NCBI GenBank assembly: GCA_036395115.1
Contig: DASWDU010000007.1
Location: 1-61,202 of the forward strand
From: Thermoplasmata archaeon
Lineage (GTDB): Archaea > Thermoplasmatota > Thermoplasmata > RBG-16-68-12
Reading direction: 5' to 3'
Length of the DNA: 61,202 nucleotides
Both the position numbers and the translations under genes were made by a program. The notes beneath the pieces are model-generated. The model was not told the DNA's origin. It did no database searches and worked only from the letters and a program-made list of their open reading frames with translations. Below are positions 8,833 through 17,006 of this stretch, one piece after another (position 1 is the stretch's first letter; every line of letters begins with the position of its first letter).

Positions 8833-8861
8833 CCGGGTTCTTCCCATGCGGCTGACACCGC

Positions 8862-8886
8862 TCCTTTCCCTTTTTTCTTCTTTTGC
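8862..8886 (+). terminator. T-rich archaeal-type terminator
   Basis: A pyrimidine run with T5-6 tracts (CCTTTCCCTTTTTTCTTCTTTT) begins about 30 bases after the stop of the small secreted protein. Archaeal RNA polymerase terminates at such T tracts without needing a hairpin. Confidence 0.5.
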
Positions 8887-9004
8887 CCATGCCCCTCTCT
8901 GCGAGCGCTCCGCGGGAGGCGGGAATCTCGGGTCGATGTGGGAAGCTTCTCGGACAGTGCTTATCATGCCTCACAACACGGAAGGGAGGTCGAGGTAAAC
9001 CGAA

Positions 9005-9280
9005 ATGCGCGGATGGCAGATTGCGGTCCTCGCGGCCGTGGCCGTTGTGGGCCTCGTATTGGCCTCGATTCCACTTGGGGCGGGCCCGGCCCGGGGGACG
9101 GCACCCGCGGATTCGTCCGGGGTGCCTAGGGCGATCATGTGCCCGATGGAATCCGCGGACGGGCGACCGATCCGTGCGCCGCCGGTAATCCGATGCTCAC
9201 CGGATCCGTGGACGTGCTCGTCCCGGGGCGACGTTGTATGCCCCGTCGATGACGAGGTCGAGGCCGCCGGGACGGCGTAG
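9005..9280 (+). CDS. Small secreted Cys-containing protein
   Basis: 91 residues with an N-terminal signal peptide (MRGWQIAVLAAVAVVGLVLA). The mature part holds four cysteines (MCPM, IRCSPDPWTC, VVCPVD), enough for two disulphides. A TATA-like CTTATCA lies at ~8959-8966 and a purine-rich GGGAGG at 8984-8989 with a second GAGG nearer the start. No family is recognised. It lies two genes away from other short exported proteins. Whether it is expressed is uncertain, but the signal peptide and promoter position favour a real gene. Confidence 0.5.
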   Translation: MRGWQIAVLAAVAVVGLVLASIPLGAGPARGTAPADSSGVPRAIMCPMESADGRPIRAPPVIRCSPDPWTCSSRGDVVCPVDDEVEAAGTA

Positions 9281-9580
9281 TCTGTCCGTTCCGGGGCCCG
9301 CGCGCGCCCGCCACCCGCGGCTCGTTCGACCAACGTCCAATGACCCTTAAGTGCGATCGCCCGCTCGGCCGGAGTAGGGACCCATTCTCGAGGGAATACG
9401 TTTGCATGGCTTTTCTCGTATAGTGTGCCCCATCCCGCGGCGAGGGAGCCTTGTGCCGCGCGGTCGTCGTCTCCGGGACCGCGAGCCCACGGGGTGATGG
9501 GAATCTCTGCAGCGCGGACGGACGGAGTCCAGATTGTCGTCCTGCTGAGCCGGTCCCTGACTTCTTCTCCGAGACATCGC
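9281..9580. other. Intergenic region without a clear gene
   Basis: About 300 bases between the small secreted protein and the winged-helix gene. A TATA-like CCTTAAGT occurs near 9345. Open frames here have the composition of antisense shadows and carry no recognisable domain. No RNA gene was seen. Confidence 0.4.
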
Positions 9581-9868
9581 ATGTGGACGTACCTGTTCCT
9601 CGGGACGAAAGGCGGCCGGACGCGGTTCGAGATCGTCCGGGCGCTGTGGGACGGTCCGCGGAACACGAACCAGGTCGCCGGCGATCTCGCGATGCATTAC
9701 AAGACCGTCCAGCACCACCTGCGGCTCCTTGAGGCGCGCGGGGTCGTCGTGACGTCCCCTCGAGGGGCGTACGGCGCCCTGTTCTTCCTCGCGCCCGATC
9801 TGCGACGCGATGGCTCCTTCCTGCGGGAAGTGGGCGACCGGCTCGGCGCGCCGCTCTCCCTCCGGTGA
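9581..9868 (+). CDS. ArsR-like winged-helix regulator
   Basis: 95 residues from ATG 9581 (MWTYLFLGTKGG). The frame is open upstream, but those codons look like non-coding DNA. Residues ~18-65 form a winged helix: FEIVRALWDGPRNTNQVA, then LAMHYKTVQHHLRLLEARG as the recognition helix, then a wing ending in GALFFLAP. This arrangement is common in short archaeal ArsR/MarR-type repressors. There is no metal-binding cysteine set, so it is not a classical metal sensor. The target is unknown. Confidence 0.7.
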   Translation: MWTYLFLGTKGGRTRFEIVRALWDGPRNTNQVAGDLAMHYKTVQHHLRLLEARGVVVTSPRGAYGALFFLAPDLRRDGSFLREVGDRLGAPLSLR

Positions 9869-10030
9869 GCCGGCGGATTTCCGTTCTCCACCGCCGCGCG
9901 AGCTTCTTTGATGGTCTCCGGTTCGGTCGTTGCAGTTCCGAGCAGCCTCTATGGCGCCCTTGGTGTCCGCGGGATTCGGAGGCCCACCGCCGATGGTAGG
10001 ATGACGTCGGTCCCTTTGGTCCGGGACCGC

Positions 10031-10450
10031 CTAATGCGGGGCCGGTGGCGTTCGCTTCGCGAGGAAAAAGAGGAACGCTGCGAGGATGACGAGGACGGCG
10101 GAGAGCGCGTAGATCCCCGCGGCCCAATCGTGGGCCTGATTCGAAGAGAGTCCCCCCGCCACGATCGCAGCGATGATCGCGAGGACGACGAAGACGATCG
10201 CTCCCATGGCGATCGCGGGATTGCCTAGCCCCATGAAAATCGTCTGCGCGAGAGGGGACTGCGACCACAACGGAGCGGGCTGGGGCGATGGGGGTGCGCT
10301 GCCGCCCTGGGCCCGCGACCGCCACGCGGTCGGGGCGGCAACCGCTGGCGCGGCGGAAATTGCCGGGCTGGCCAAAAGCATCGGCGCACCGCATTTGACG
10401 CAGAACTTGTCTCTCTCTCCTGCGAAGGCACCGCAGTTTGGGCAATACAT
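10031..10450 (-). CDS. Zinc-ribbon membrane protein
   Basis: 139 residues, ATG at 10450. The N-terminus is a short zinc ribbon (CPNCG at 3-7, CVKCG near 17-21). A Pro/Ala-rich linker of ~40 residues follows, then two membrane helices (~75-98 and ~110-130) and a short basic tail. It lies head-to-head with another zinc-ribbon/two-helix protein at 10795, which carries its ribbon at the opposite end. The role is unknown; such ribbons at membranes are common and poorly studied in archaea. Confidence 0.7.
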   Translation of the reverse strand: MYCPNCGAFAGERDKFCVKCGAPMLLASPAISAAPAVAAPTAWRSRAQGGSAPPSPQPAPLWSQSPLAQTIFMGLGNPAIAMGAIVFVVLAIIAAIVAGGLSSNQAHDWAAGIYALSAVLVILAAFLFFLAKRTPPAPH

Positions 10451-10654
10451 CTTCCCCTCTCCAGCCGCGTAACCGACCCGGGTCTCATGTATTTTTCCGT
10501 GACTGACTTCTGGGCCCCGCGTTGGATAGCGCCAGCCCGCTGATCCATGTGACTTCCGTTCAACGGCAGCCTGCAGTCCTCCGCGAGATCCACAAGACGA
10601 ACAACGCCGCCAGGAGCCCGCATCCTTTATGCTTCGCTGGGTCTTCGGCGCGCC

Positions 10655-10766
10655 GTCGGGGTGGCTCAGCCTGGTGGAGCGTCGGACTCATAGGGTTTCG
10701 CCGTTCCGTCGACCGCGGCGCTCCTGAGGCATCCGGAGGTCCGGGGTTCGAATCCCCGCCCCGACA
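10655..10766 (+). tRNA. tRNA-Met (CAT), elongator type, with 38-base intron
   Basis: The acceptor stem pairs GTCGGGG (10655-10661) with CCCCGAC (10759-10765), with discriminator A at 10766. The D arm is GCTC/GAGC and the T arm CGGGG-TTCGAAT-CCCCG. The anticodon stem pairs TCGGA (10682-10686) with TCCGG (10732-10736). Anticodon CAT is 10689-10691. The intron is 10693-10730, after position 37. CCA is not encoded. The stem-loop sequence resembles archaeal elongator tRNA-Met rather than the initiator, which begins AGC. Confidence 0.9.
10693..10730 (+). other. tRNA intron with canonical bulge-helix-bulge
   Basis: CTCA (10687-10690) pairs with TGAG (10725-10728) as the 4-bp central helix. It is flanked by 3-base bulges TAG (10691-10693) and GCA (10729-10731). 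Cutting after the second bulge base on each side removes exactly 10693-10730 and leaves a 7-base anticodon loop CTCATAA, the standard product of the archaeal splicing endonuclease. Confidence 0.9.
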
Positions 10767-10794
10767 CTCGTCATCGGTTTCCCTGGAAACTTTG

Positions 10795-11307
10795 ATGGGA
10801 GGATCGGCCTTCGATGGGGCTGGGAACATGGCGGGGGGAACGGGTCCAGTGCCCCCGGGCGCCACGTTGTTCGGGCTGTCGGGCCCGCGGTTGCGACGGC
10901 TCGGCGTCGCGCTCTTGGCGGTCGGATTGGCTCTCTTCTTCCTGGCGATCTTGCCTGTACTGCTCGCCATCAACCAATTCGCCTCGGATCCGTGGGGGAC
11001 CGCTCCTGGCGTCGTCTTGGGTTCGTTCTTCTTATCGTTCGTCCTTTCTGGAATTGGCATGGTCCTGATGGGCATTGGCGGATATGCCCTCCGGTTCGGA
11101 CTCGTCCGGCCGGTGACGACGTACGTCGCCACCGAGGCGAGTCCCGGCATCGAAACCGCCGTGACCGCGATCGGACAGGGGTTGCGGCAGGCCGGTTTTG
11201 GTCCAAGCCCAACGGGCAGCAACGCAATCCGTGTGAAGTGCCGCAACTGCGGATACCTGGAGACGGAAGACGCGGATTTCTGCAGCAAGTGCGGTCAGCG
11301 GCTCTGA
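10795..11307 (+). CDS. Membrane protein with C-terminal zinc ribbon
   Basis: 170 residues from ATG 10795. The frame is open further upstream, but that stretch is the tRNA gene, so the start must lie after it. Two membrane helices occupy ~35-60 and ~75-100. A soluble stretch follows, and the protein ends in a zinc ribbon (CRNCGYLETEDADFCSKCG). It mirrors the zinc-ribbon/two-helix protein at 10031-10450. Function is unknown. Confidence 0.65.
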   Translation: MGGSAFDGAGNMAGGTGPVPPGATLFGLSGPRLRRLGVALLAVGLALFFLAILPVLLAINQFASDPWGTAPGVVLGSFFLSFVLSGIGMVLMGIGGYALRFGLVRPVTTYVATEASPGIETAVTAIGQGLRQAGFGPSPTGSNAIRVKCRNCGYLETEDADFCSKCGQRL

Positions 11308-11362
11308 TTCTTCGAGGGCCGTCGCCGCGATCGATGGTCGCTTCATCGACCCCGCGTACATC

Positions 11363-11381
11363 TGTAACACCCGATGTTACA
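11363..11381. promoter_or_regulatory. 19-bp palindromic operator upstream of Tat/DUF4331 operon
   Basis: TGTAACACCCGATGTTACA has perfect 7-bp arms around a 5-base centre. It ends about 5 bases before an AT-rich box (CAAAATACC, 11387-11395) that can serve as the TATA element. A site of the same length and consensus lies in front of the TrmB-like gene (13935-13953), at the same distance from its TATA-like box. Confidence 0.7.
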
Positions 11382-11468
11382 CACGACAAAATACCGATCG
11401 CGCGGTCCGCCCCCACGTAGGCGCGGGGGACGGGTTCCTCCTCCGCGCCAGGAACGGAGGGGATCACC

Positions 11469-11744
11469 ATGGAAGACGACGAGAAGGGAATGTCTCGACG
11501 CAGTTTCGTGAAGAAGAGCGCCGTGGGGGCGGCAGGCGTTGCGGCGGTGGCGGCCATGCCGACGCTCCTGACGATGACGGAGAACGCGCAAGCGGGCCTT
11601 CCCTCGGGGGACCCGACCGCGCCGCTCATGGCCTATGTGAGGGACGCGTCCTCGGGGACCGTCGTCGTGATGTGGGGCACGAAGGAGTTCGTCGCGAAGG
11701 ACACGGCGCTCGTCTCGCGCCTCGCGACGTACACGAGGGGGTGA
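11469..11744 (+). CDS. Short Tat-signal protein
   Basis: 91 residues, ATG preceded by a GGAGGGGATC ribosome-binding site. Residues 9-14 (SRRSFV) are a twin-arginine motif, followed by a hydrophobic Ala/Val-rich stretch, so the protein should be exported folded or with a cofactor through the Tat pathway. The mature part is only ~50 residues and includes VVVMWGTKEFV; no known domain. It ends 6 bases before the DUF4331 start, so the two are surely one operon. It may be a small subunit or an escort for the DUF4331 protein, which has no signal peptide of its own (inference). Confidence 0.75.
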   Translation: MEDDEKGMSRRSFVKKSAVGAAGVAAVAAMPTLLTMTENAQAGLPSGDPTAPLMAYVRDASSGTVVVMWGTKEFVAKDTALVSRLATYTRG

Positions 11745-11750
11745 GGGGCG

Positions 11751-13166
11751 ATGTCCTCTCACCGCGAAGCGCCGACGATTTCGAAGGATCCCGTCGCGGA
11801 CAATACGGACCTGTATGCGTTCGTCGACCCCTCCGATCCTTCGAAGGTGACGATCCTCGCGAACTTCATCCCGCTCGAGGAGCCCGCCGGGGGCCCGAAC
11901 TTTTTCCAGTTCGGGGACGACGTCCTCTATGAGATCCTGGCGGATAACGACGGCGACGGCGTCGAGGACGTCACGTACCAGTTCCGGTTCAAGACCCTGA
12001 CGACGAACCCGGATACGTTCCTGTACAACACGGGGCCGATCGACTCCCTCACGGACGCGGATTGGAACGTCCGCCAGCTGTATTCCGTGACGAAAGTCCT
12101 TGGGCCGCGACGGACCGGGACCGCCTCGCTGCTCGGCTCGGACCTGCCGACGCCGCCCGTGCGGATCGGGCCGCGGTCCACGCCGAATTACGAGGGCCTC
12201 GCGAGCGCCGCCATCCGGGACCTCGGCGGAGGCGTGAAGACGTTCGCCGGTCAGCGGGGCGAGGGGTTCTACGTCGACCTCGGCTCGGTCTTCGACCTCG
12301 GCGCCCTCCGGCCGTTCCAAAACCTCCATCTCATCCCGACCCCGGCCGCGCCCGGCGTGAACGGCACGAAAGGGTTCAACGTCCACACGATCGCGGTCCA
12401 AGTCCCGAAGACGGACCTCACGCGCGGCGGATTCAACCCGACGGATCCCGCGGACGCGCGATCCGTCATCGGCGTGTGGTCCGCCGCGAGCCGGCGGAAG
12501 GCGAGCGTCCGGGAGAGGAACGGCCAGATCGTGCAGACGGGCCCGTGGGTGCAGGTGTCCCGGCTCGGGGAACCGCTGATCAACGAGGTCGTCATCGAGC
12601 TGGGCGAGAAGGACCTGTGGAACAGCCTGGCGCCCTCCACGGACGCCCAATTCCTCGACGACTACGCGCATCCGCAGCTCCAGGCGCTCTTGCCGGTCCT
12701 CTATCCGGGCGTCTTCCCGAACCTCGCGGCGCTCTCGGCGTCGGGCGCCTCGCGCGCCGACCTGATCGCGATCCTGCTGACGGGGATCCCGCCGGGCGTG
12801 ATCCCAGGGTTCCAGAACTCGAACGGGCCCGCCCAGGCCGATGAGCTGCGCCTGAACCTCGCGTTCGCACCGAGCTACGACGCGACCGCGTCGGGCATCA
12901 ACCCGCCCGGGGACAGCGCGAAACGTTTCGGGCTCCTCGGAGGCGACCTCGACGGCTTCCCGAACGGACGTCGGGTGTTCGACAACATCACGGCGGTCGA
13001 GTTGCGGGCGATCGCGGGCGTCACGTACCCTCTGATCGACAAGGCCTTCACCCCGGACGGTGCAGCGGCCTTGCTGATGGACGGGACGAAGGAGGACCTG
13101 CCGTTCCTCGCCTCGTTCCCCTATCTCGCGACGCCGTACGAGGGGTACGAGCATTCTCACGATTGA
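11751..13166 (+). CDS. DUF4331 family protein
   Basis: 471 residues. The N-terminus SSHREAP, then DNTDLYAFVDPSDPSKVT, is the hallmark of DUF4331, a family of beta-rich proteins of unknown function found in bacteria and archaea. Other features are an Asp-rich loop (DNDGDGVED, ~65-73), which may bind calcium, and His-rich ends (SSHREAP; YEHSHD). It has no signal peptide although most relatives are thought to be exported. The preceding Tat-signal protein may solve that (inference). A palindromic operator shared with the TrmB-like gene lies upstream of the operon. Confidence 0.85.
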   Translation: MSSHREAPTISKDPVADNTDLYAFVDPSDPSKVTILANFIPLEEPAGGPNFFQFGDDVLYEILADNDGDGVEDVTYQFRFKTLTTNPDTFLYNTGPIDSLTDADWNVRQLYSVTKVLGPRRTGTASLLGSDLPTPPVRIGPRSTPNYEGLASAAIRDLGGGVKTFAGQRGEGFYVDLGSVFDLGALRPFQNLHLIPTPAAPGVNGTKGFNVHTIAVQVPKTDLTRGGFNPTDPADARSVIGVWSAASRRKASVRERNGQIVQTGPWVQVSRLGEPLINEVVIELGEKDLWNSLAPSTDAQFLDDYAHPQLQALLPVLYPGVFPNLAALSASGASRADLIAILLTGIPPGVIPGFQNSNGPAQADELRLNLAFAPSYDATASGINPPGDSAKRFGLLGGDLDGFPNGRRVFDNITAVELRAIAGVTYPLIDKAFTPDGAAALLMDGTKEDLPFLASFPYLATPYEGYEHSHD

Positions 13167-13411
13167 GAGTACGGACCCGACACACCGGCGTCGTGCGGCG
13201 CGCCGGATTCCCCTCTTTCGGGGGGTACCGTCGGGGATTGTCTCCTTATAAGGGACCTCTTGAAGGTACCGCCTAAAGCGAGGGGGTCTTCAAGCGATTG
13301 TCAGGGCCCGCGCCACGTCACGCTTATCACCCAAGACCGGCCGTTCGAAAACTGTCCCAATAGCGATAAGCCCCCCGATTCGTCGATGGCAGTCAAGGAG
13401 GTGAAAGCACC

Positions 13412-13786
13412 ATGGAAGCGACCCGCACGCGGTCAGCCACCGGGTTCGGCCAATCGTGGCGCGAACTCGCGCGCGCTCCGACGTACCAAGTGCCTGTTGT
13501 GCTTGGTTCGATCGTGGCGCTGCTCGTGGGCATCCTGACCTATGTCTTCGCCGCGGCCAACGCAGGCGCGATCGTGCCGGCGACGACGGAGATGGCCTAC
13601 CTCGTCATCTTCGGCCTCGTGGGCATGATCGGCTACGGCGTGGCGAAGCACAACGTGCAGAACGGCTCCATCGTGGCCGCCATCGCCGGACTGGCGCTGG
13701 TGGTCCTCGTGGCGACGCAGGTGGGCCTGTTTGCAGGCCTGCTCCTCCTCGCCGGAGCCGTCTGGAGCCTCGCGTCCACTCGATAG
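13412..13786 (+). CDS. Small multi-pass membrane protein
   Basis: 124 residues with an AAGGAGGTGA ribbon site 7 bases before ATG. After ~25 soluble residues come three to four membrane helices (VVLGSIVALLVGILTYVFA, YLVIFGLVGMIGYG, IVAAIAGLALVVLVATQV and GLFAGLLLLAGAVW). No charged or catalytic residues stand out within the helices. Two oppositely oriented GCTTATC boxes (13322-13328 and 13365-13371) lie upstream. Function is unknown. Confidence 0.7.
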   Translation: MEATRTRSATGFGQSWRELARAPTYQVPVVLGSIVALLVGILTYVFAAANAGAIVPATTEMAYLVIFGLVGMIGYGVAKHNVQNGSIVAAIAGLALVVLVATQVGLFAGLLLLAGAVWSLASTR

Positions 13787-13815
13787 GGACGCGGAGCTGA
13801 GCCGCAACCTCCAAC

Positions 13816-13837
13816 CCTTTTTCTTTTCTTTCTCCCC
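13816..13837 (+). terminator. T-rich archaeal-type terminator
   Basis: CCCTTTTTCTTTTCTTTCTCC begins about 30 bases after the stop of the 13412 gene and fits archaeal oligo-T termination. Confidence 0.5.
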
Positions 13838-13934
13838 ACGTCTTCGCCGTGCCGGACGAGCGCATTTTCCTTCCGTCGTTGAAACAGTTCGTGCGACACT
13901 CGTCGGGCGCTCAGATAGGGACGACTCGCGACAC

Positions 13935-13953
13935 TGTAACAGCCGTCGTTACA
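13935..13953. promoter_or_regulatory. 19-bp palindromic operator upstream of TrmB-like gene
   Basis: TGTAACAGCCGTCGTTACA has arms TGTAAC/GTTACA and matches the site at 11363-11381 at 15 of 19 positions. It ends about 5 bases before the TATA-like GTTAATAG (13959-13966), 37 bases before the ATG of the regulator. Autoregulation by the TrmB-like protein is the simplest reading. Confidence 0.7.
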
Positions 13954-13990
13954 CCGTAGTTAATAGACGCTCGACCGGATACCATCGCCG

Positions 13991-14803
13991 ATGAGGATCT
14001 CGGACGCGACGGATGCGCTCCAACAGGTTGGGCTGAGCCGCTACGAGGCCCTCGTGTTCGTGAACCTGGCGCGCGCGGGCGCGACGACCGCGGGCGAGGT
14101 TGCACGGGCGAGCGGCGTGAACCGGGTGCAGACGTACCGGGCGCTGGAGAGCCTCGAGTCGCGCGGGCTCGTCGAGGTCACGCTCGACCGCCCCCGGCGA
14201 TACGCGGCCCGGGCCATCAACGACGTCTTCGAGATGATCGCGGAAGAGAAGCGGGCCGAGCTCGAGAGGCTCGACGCGGTCCGGAAGGGCATCGCAGAAG
14301 CCTGGCCCCGAATCTCCGGCCGGGCCGGCGAGACCCCCTCCGTGCGGCTGCAGGTGATCAAGGGCCGCACGCAAATCTACCGCACCTTGCGACAGCTGAT
14401 CGGCTCGGCGAAACGAGAGGTCCTCGCCTTCACGACCGCGAAGGGCTTGCAGCGCTCGTACCGGGCGGGAATCAACGATGCTCTCGTGGAGGCGATGCGG
14501 CGCGGCGCGAAGCCGCGGCTCATCGCGGACATCGATGAAGGCAACGTCGCCCTGATGGCGCGCGTCGCGGCGCGCGTGCCCCTGCGCCACCTGGAGCGCC
14601 AGCGGGGGCGGTTCATCCTGCTGGACCGCGATTCGATGTTCGCCTTCCTGATCCAGGACGAGCGGACGATCCGCGGGGAGGCCGAGACCGCCCTATGGAC
14701 GAACAGCCCGGACTTCGTCAAGGCGCACCTCGATATCTTCGAGAAGGCGTGGGTGACGGCCGAGGGGGCCCGGACGCGCTTGAAGGCCTTGCGCCGAAAA
14801 TGA
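13991..14803 (+). CDS. TrmB-family transcriptional regulator
   Basis: 270 residues. Residues ~8-65 are the TrmB winged helix (GLSRYEALVFVNLARAG; ASGVNRVQTYRALESLESRG). A short coiled coil follows (~75-100), then a ~150-residue phospholipase D-like alpha/beta domain (residues ~110-265) that in TrmB proteins binds a ligand, often a sugar, or mediates dimerisation. The extra C-terminal sugar-binding domain of the longest TrmB members is absent. A palindrome sits directly upstream, with a near copy in front of the Tat/DUF4331 operon, so both are probably its targets. The effector is unknown. Confidence 0.85.
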   Translation: MRISDATDALQQVGLSRYEALVFVNLARAGATTAGEVARASGVNRVQTYRALESLESRGLVEVTLDRPRRYAARAINDVFEMIAEEKRAELERLDAVRKGIAEAWPRISGRAGETPSVRLQVIKGRTQIYRTLRQLIGSAKREVLAFTTAKGLQRSYRAGINDALVEAMRRGAKPRLIADIDEGNVALMARVAARVPLRHLERQRGRFILLDRDSMFAFLIQDERTIRGEAETALWTNSPDFVKAHLDIFEKAWVTAEGARTRLKALRRK

Positions 14804-14891
14804 ATGGTCGTCGTTATCAGTTTCCGAAACCTGTGGGAGTTGGGGAAAAGTTAACGCTCCCGAATGCTTTGCCACGTGAAGGAGGAGGAAG

Positions 14892-15341
14892 ATGAAGTCT
14901 CATGCGATTTTGGCTGCGTTGCTGATAAGCGTCATGGTTGCGGGCTGGGTGTCCGCGGCCGGTGGCGGCGCTCCGAGGACCACAACCCTGAGCGGGGCGG
15001 AGGAGACGGGCTCTGCGGATCCCGATGGCACCGGATTTGCGATGGTCACCCTGAACGTGGGCCTGGATCGCGTGTGCTGGTCGGTATCTTGGGCGGAGAT
15101 CGCCACCCCGACCGCGTATCACATCCACCACGCCCCCGCGGGGGTCGCGGGAGGCGTCGTGCTCCCGTTCACGGTCGAAGGATCCTTCGTTCCGACCGGC
15201 TGCAGGATCGGGTTGGACGACCCTGCGTTGCTCCAGGACATCATCGACTTCCCGGATCAGTACTATGTGAACGTCCACAACGCCGATTTCCCTGCCGGAG
15301 CGATTCGGGGCCAGCTGAGCGTCCCGGGGCTGTCGGACTAG
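14892..15341 (+). CDS. Secreted CHRD-domain protein
   Basis: 149 residues with a GAAGGAGGAGGAAG ribosome-binding stretch just before ATG. Residues 1-23 are a signal peptide. The rest is one CHRD domain: LSGAEET near the start, then YHIHHAPAGVAGGVV, and YVNVHNADFPAGAIRGQL at the end. These HIH and VNVH...GAIRGQL motifs define the family, named after chordin and widespread in secreted prokaryotic proteins of unknown function. Two cysteines (RVCWSV; TGCRIG) may pair. It follows the TrmB-like gene by about 90 bases with its own AT-rich box (GAAAAGTTAAC, ~14844). Confidence 0.85.
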   Translation: MKSHAILAALLISVMVAGWVSAAGGGAPRTTTLSGAEETGSADPDGTGFAMVTLNVGLDRVCWSVSWAEIATPTAYHIHHAPAGVAGGVVLPFTVEGSFVPTGCRIGLDDPALLQDIIDFPDQYYVNVHNADFPAGAIRGQLSVPGLSD

Positions 15342-15594
15342 GTACCGCTCGCGAGGGCCCGAGCGTCTCTACCCGTGCCGGCCTACAAAACGGCACTCCG
15401 CCTCAAGGATCTCCGCGTGCTCGCGGGCGAGCCGCTGCGTAAAAGGACCGGGTGCATCGCCCTGGAAGGCACCGCAGCGGTCCGCCTCGCCTCCGACCCT
15501 TCCGCTCGCGGATGGGAGCACCCGCGGCTTCCAGGATCGCGGGCAGTCGGGAAGCCTCTGCCCGGCCCGTGGAAGGGACGTTCGCGACGATCCT

Positions 15595-16776
15595 TCAACG
15601 AGGCGGTCTCGCGAAACGCCGGACGATGTAGACCAGGATCCCGACGAATGCAATCGAGCCGACGAGAGCCAACCCGAGGACGAGGTAGTTGTTCCCACCG
15701 GCGCCGCCAGGGAGGCCGCCATCGGCCCCGCCGGGGTTGCCGTCATCCGGTCCGCCTGGGGAGCTGCCACGCGGCCCGATCGAGAACGAATCAGTGAAAC
15801 CCGGCGCATCGTCGTTGACGAACACGCCCTCGATGGCCGACTCCGAGACTTGGTACTTGACGAAGCCGTGGCAGCACGCGGTGTAGGAATCGAAGTATCC
15901 CGCCTCGGGGTCGCTCGAGCTGACGGAATCCGTCCCCTGGCCCCCAGTGCCCTGGATCACGAGCACGGTCCCGTTTCCGCTCGGGTACGTCGGCCCGGAG
16001 GCCGCCACGCACGCCGCGTTGAAGGAATCCGGGGAGAGCGTCGGGCACGAGTCGGAATGGGCGAGCGACTTGCTCCGTTGGTAGTCGTGGTCGTGCCCGG
16101 CGAGGACGAGGTCCACCCGCTTCTCGAGGAAGAGATTGAGCACGTCCGGGCCAATCTGGCACGACTTCGATCCCGTGGTGATGCAGACTTTGTGCATGAC
16201 CAAGATGACCCACGGGATGCCGGCCGACCGAGCGCCGTCGATCGCCTCCGCTGTCCATGTGTAATCCGCGTCTCCGGCGGAGTACGAGCCGAAGATGTCT
16301 GGCGAGATGAGGATGAACCGGGCGAGCGGGTTCGGCTGCGGATAGTCGAAGTAGAACCGCTTCCCGTAGTCGCCCGTCATCTGCCCCAACGTGAAGGGGC
16401 AGGCCGCCGCGAACCCGTCGATCGAGCTCGCGTCGTGGTTCCCGCTGATGACCACGACGTTGGGAATATGGGATTTGAAGTTGGAGCACCAAGTGCCTGT
16501 GTCCGTCTCATCGTACGAGAAATCTCCGACTGCGAGCACGAAGTCCAGCCCGCCGTTCCCCATGGAGGTCCATGCCTCCCGCGTTTCGGGATCGCTATCC
16601 GTGACATGATATCCGAAATCCCCCGCTGCCCCGAAGACGAACTGCCGCTCCGCTCGAACGCTCGACAGAGGCCCCGGCTGGGCGACGGCCGCTGAGAGCA
16701 ACGCGAGTGCGATGCCCACGGCGATGACGATCCGGCGGCCGGTGCGGTTCGCGTAGTCGGCGGGCATCTCCATCAT
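15595..16776 (-). CDS. Exported, membrane-anchored metallophosphoesterase
   Basis: 393 residues from ATG 16776. The frame extends to another ATG at 16854, but a TATA-like box (CCTTATCC, minus strand, ~16811-16820) would then lie inside the gene, so the later start is preferred. A signal peptide comes first (RRIVIAVGIALALLSAAVA). The calcineurin-like metal site follows: GAAGDFG, VGDFSYDETD, ISGNHD and AGHDHDYQ, like purple acid phosphatases. A Gly/Pro-rich linker and a C-terminal membrane helix (LVLGLALVGSIAFVGILVYIV) with a basic tail anchor it outside the cell. Release of phosphate from external esters is the likely role. Confidence 0.8.
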   Translation of the reverse strand: MMEMPADYANRTGRRIVIAVGIALALLSAAVAQPGPLSSVRAERQFVFGAAGDFGYHVTDSDPETREAWTSMGNGGLDFVLAVGDFSYDETDTGTWCSNFKSHIPNVVVISGNHDASSIDGFAAACPFTLGQMTGDYGKRFYFDYPQPNPLARFILISPDIFGSYSAGDADYTWTAEAIDGARSAGIPWVILVMHKVCITTGSKSCQIGPDVLNLFLEKRVDLVLAGHDHDYQRSKSLAHSDSCPTLSPDSFNAACVAASGPTYPSGNGTVLVIQGTGGQGTDSVSSSDPEAGYFDSYTACCHGFVKYQVSESAIEGVFVNDDAPGFTDSFSIGPRGSSPGGPDDGNPGGADGGLPGGAGGNNYLVLGLALVGSIAFVGILVYIVRRFARPPR

Positions 16777-17006
16777 CTTCCGAGGTGAATCGAATCTGCG
16801 CCACGCCGAGGGGGATAAGGCCCGTTGGTCGCCGAGCGTCCCACGTTGTCGCACACCCGGTGTCGGTCGTGTTCCTCGTGCGGACTCGGTTGCAAGGTCC
16901 CACCTCCTGCCAATCGTCCTAGCGGCTCGGAGGCGGTCATCCTCTCTTAATCGTTACGGAGAACACTTGCGAGGCCGGGCCCCGGGACGCGCTTCGTCAG
17001 GGAGGG

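Noticed and set aside
9135-10445. Long minus-strand frame across 9.1-10.4 kb
   Set aside because: It is Arg-rich without domains and conflicts with the winged-helix gene and the zinc-ribbon membrane protein.
10655-10766. Reading the tRNA as tRNA-Ile2 with a modified CAT anticodon
   Set aside because: The acceptor and anticodon arms match archaeal elongator tRNA-Met better; tRNA-Ile2 usually begins GGGCCC. A covariance model would settle it.
15342-15594. Possible genes between the CHRD protein and the phosphoesterase
   Set aside because: Open frames on both strands are Arg/Ser-rich, lack ribosome sites and domains, and run into the phosphoesterase gene antisense.
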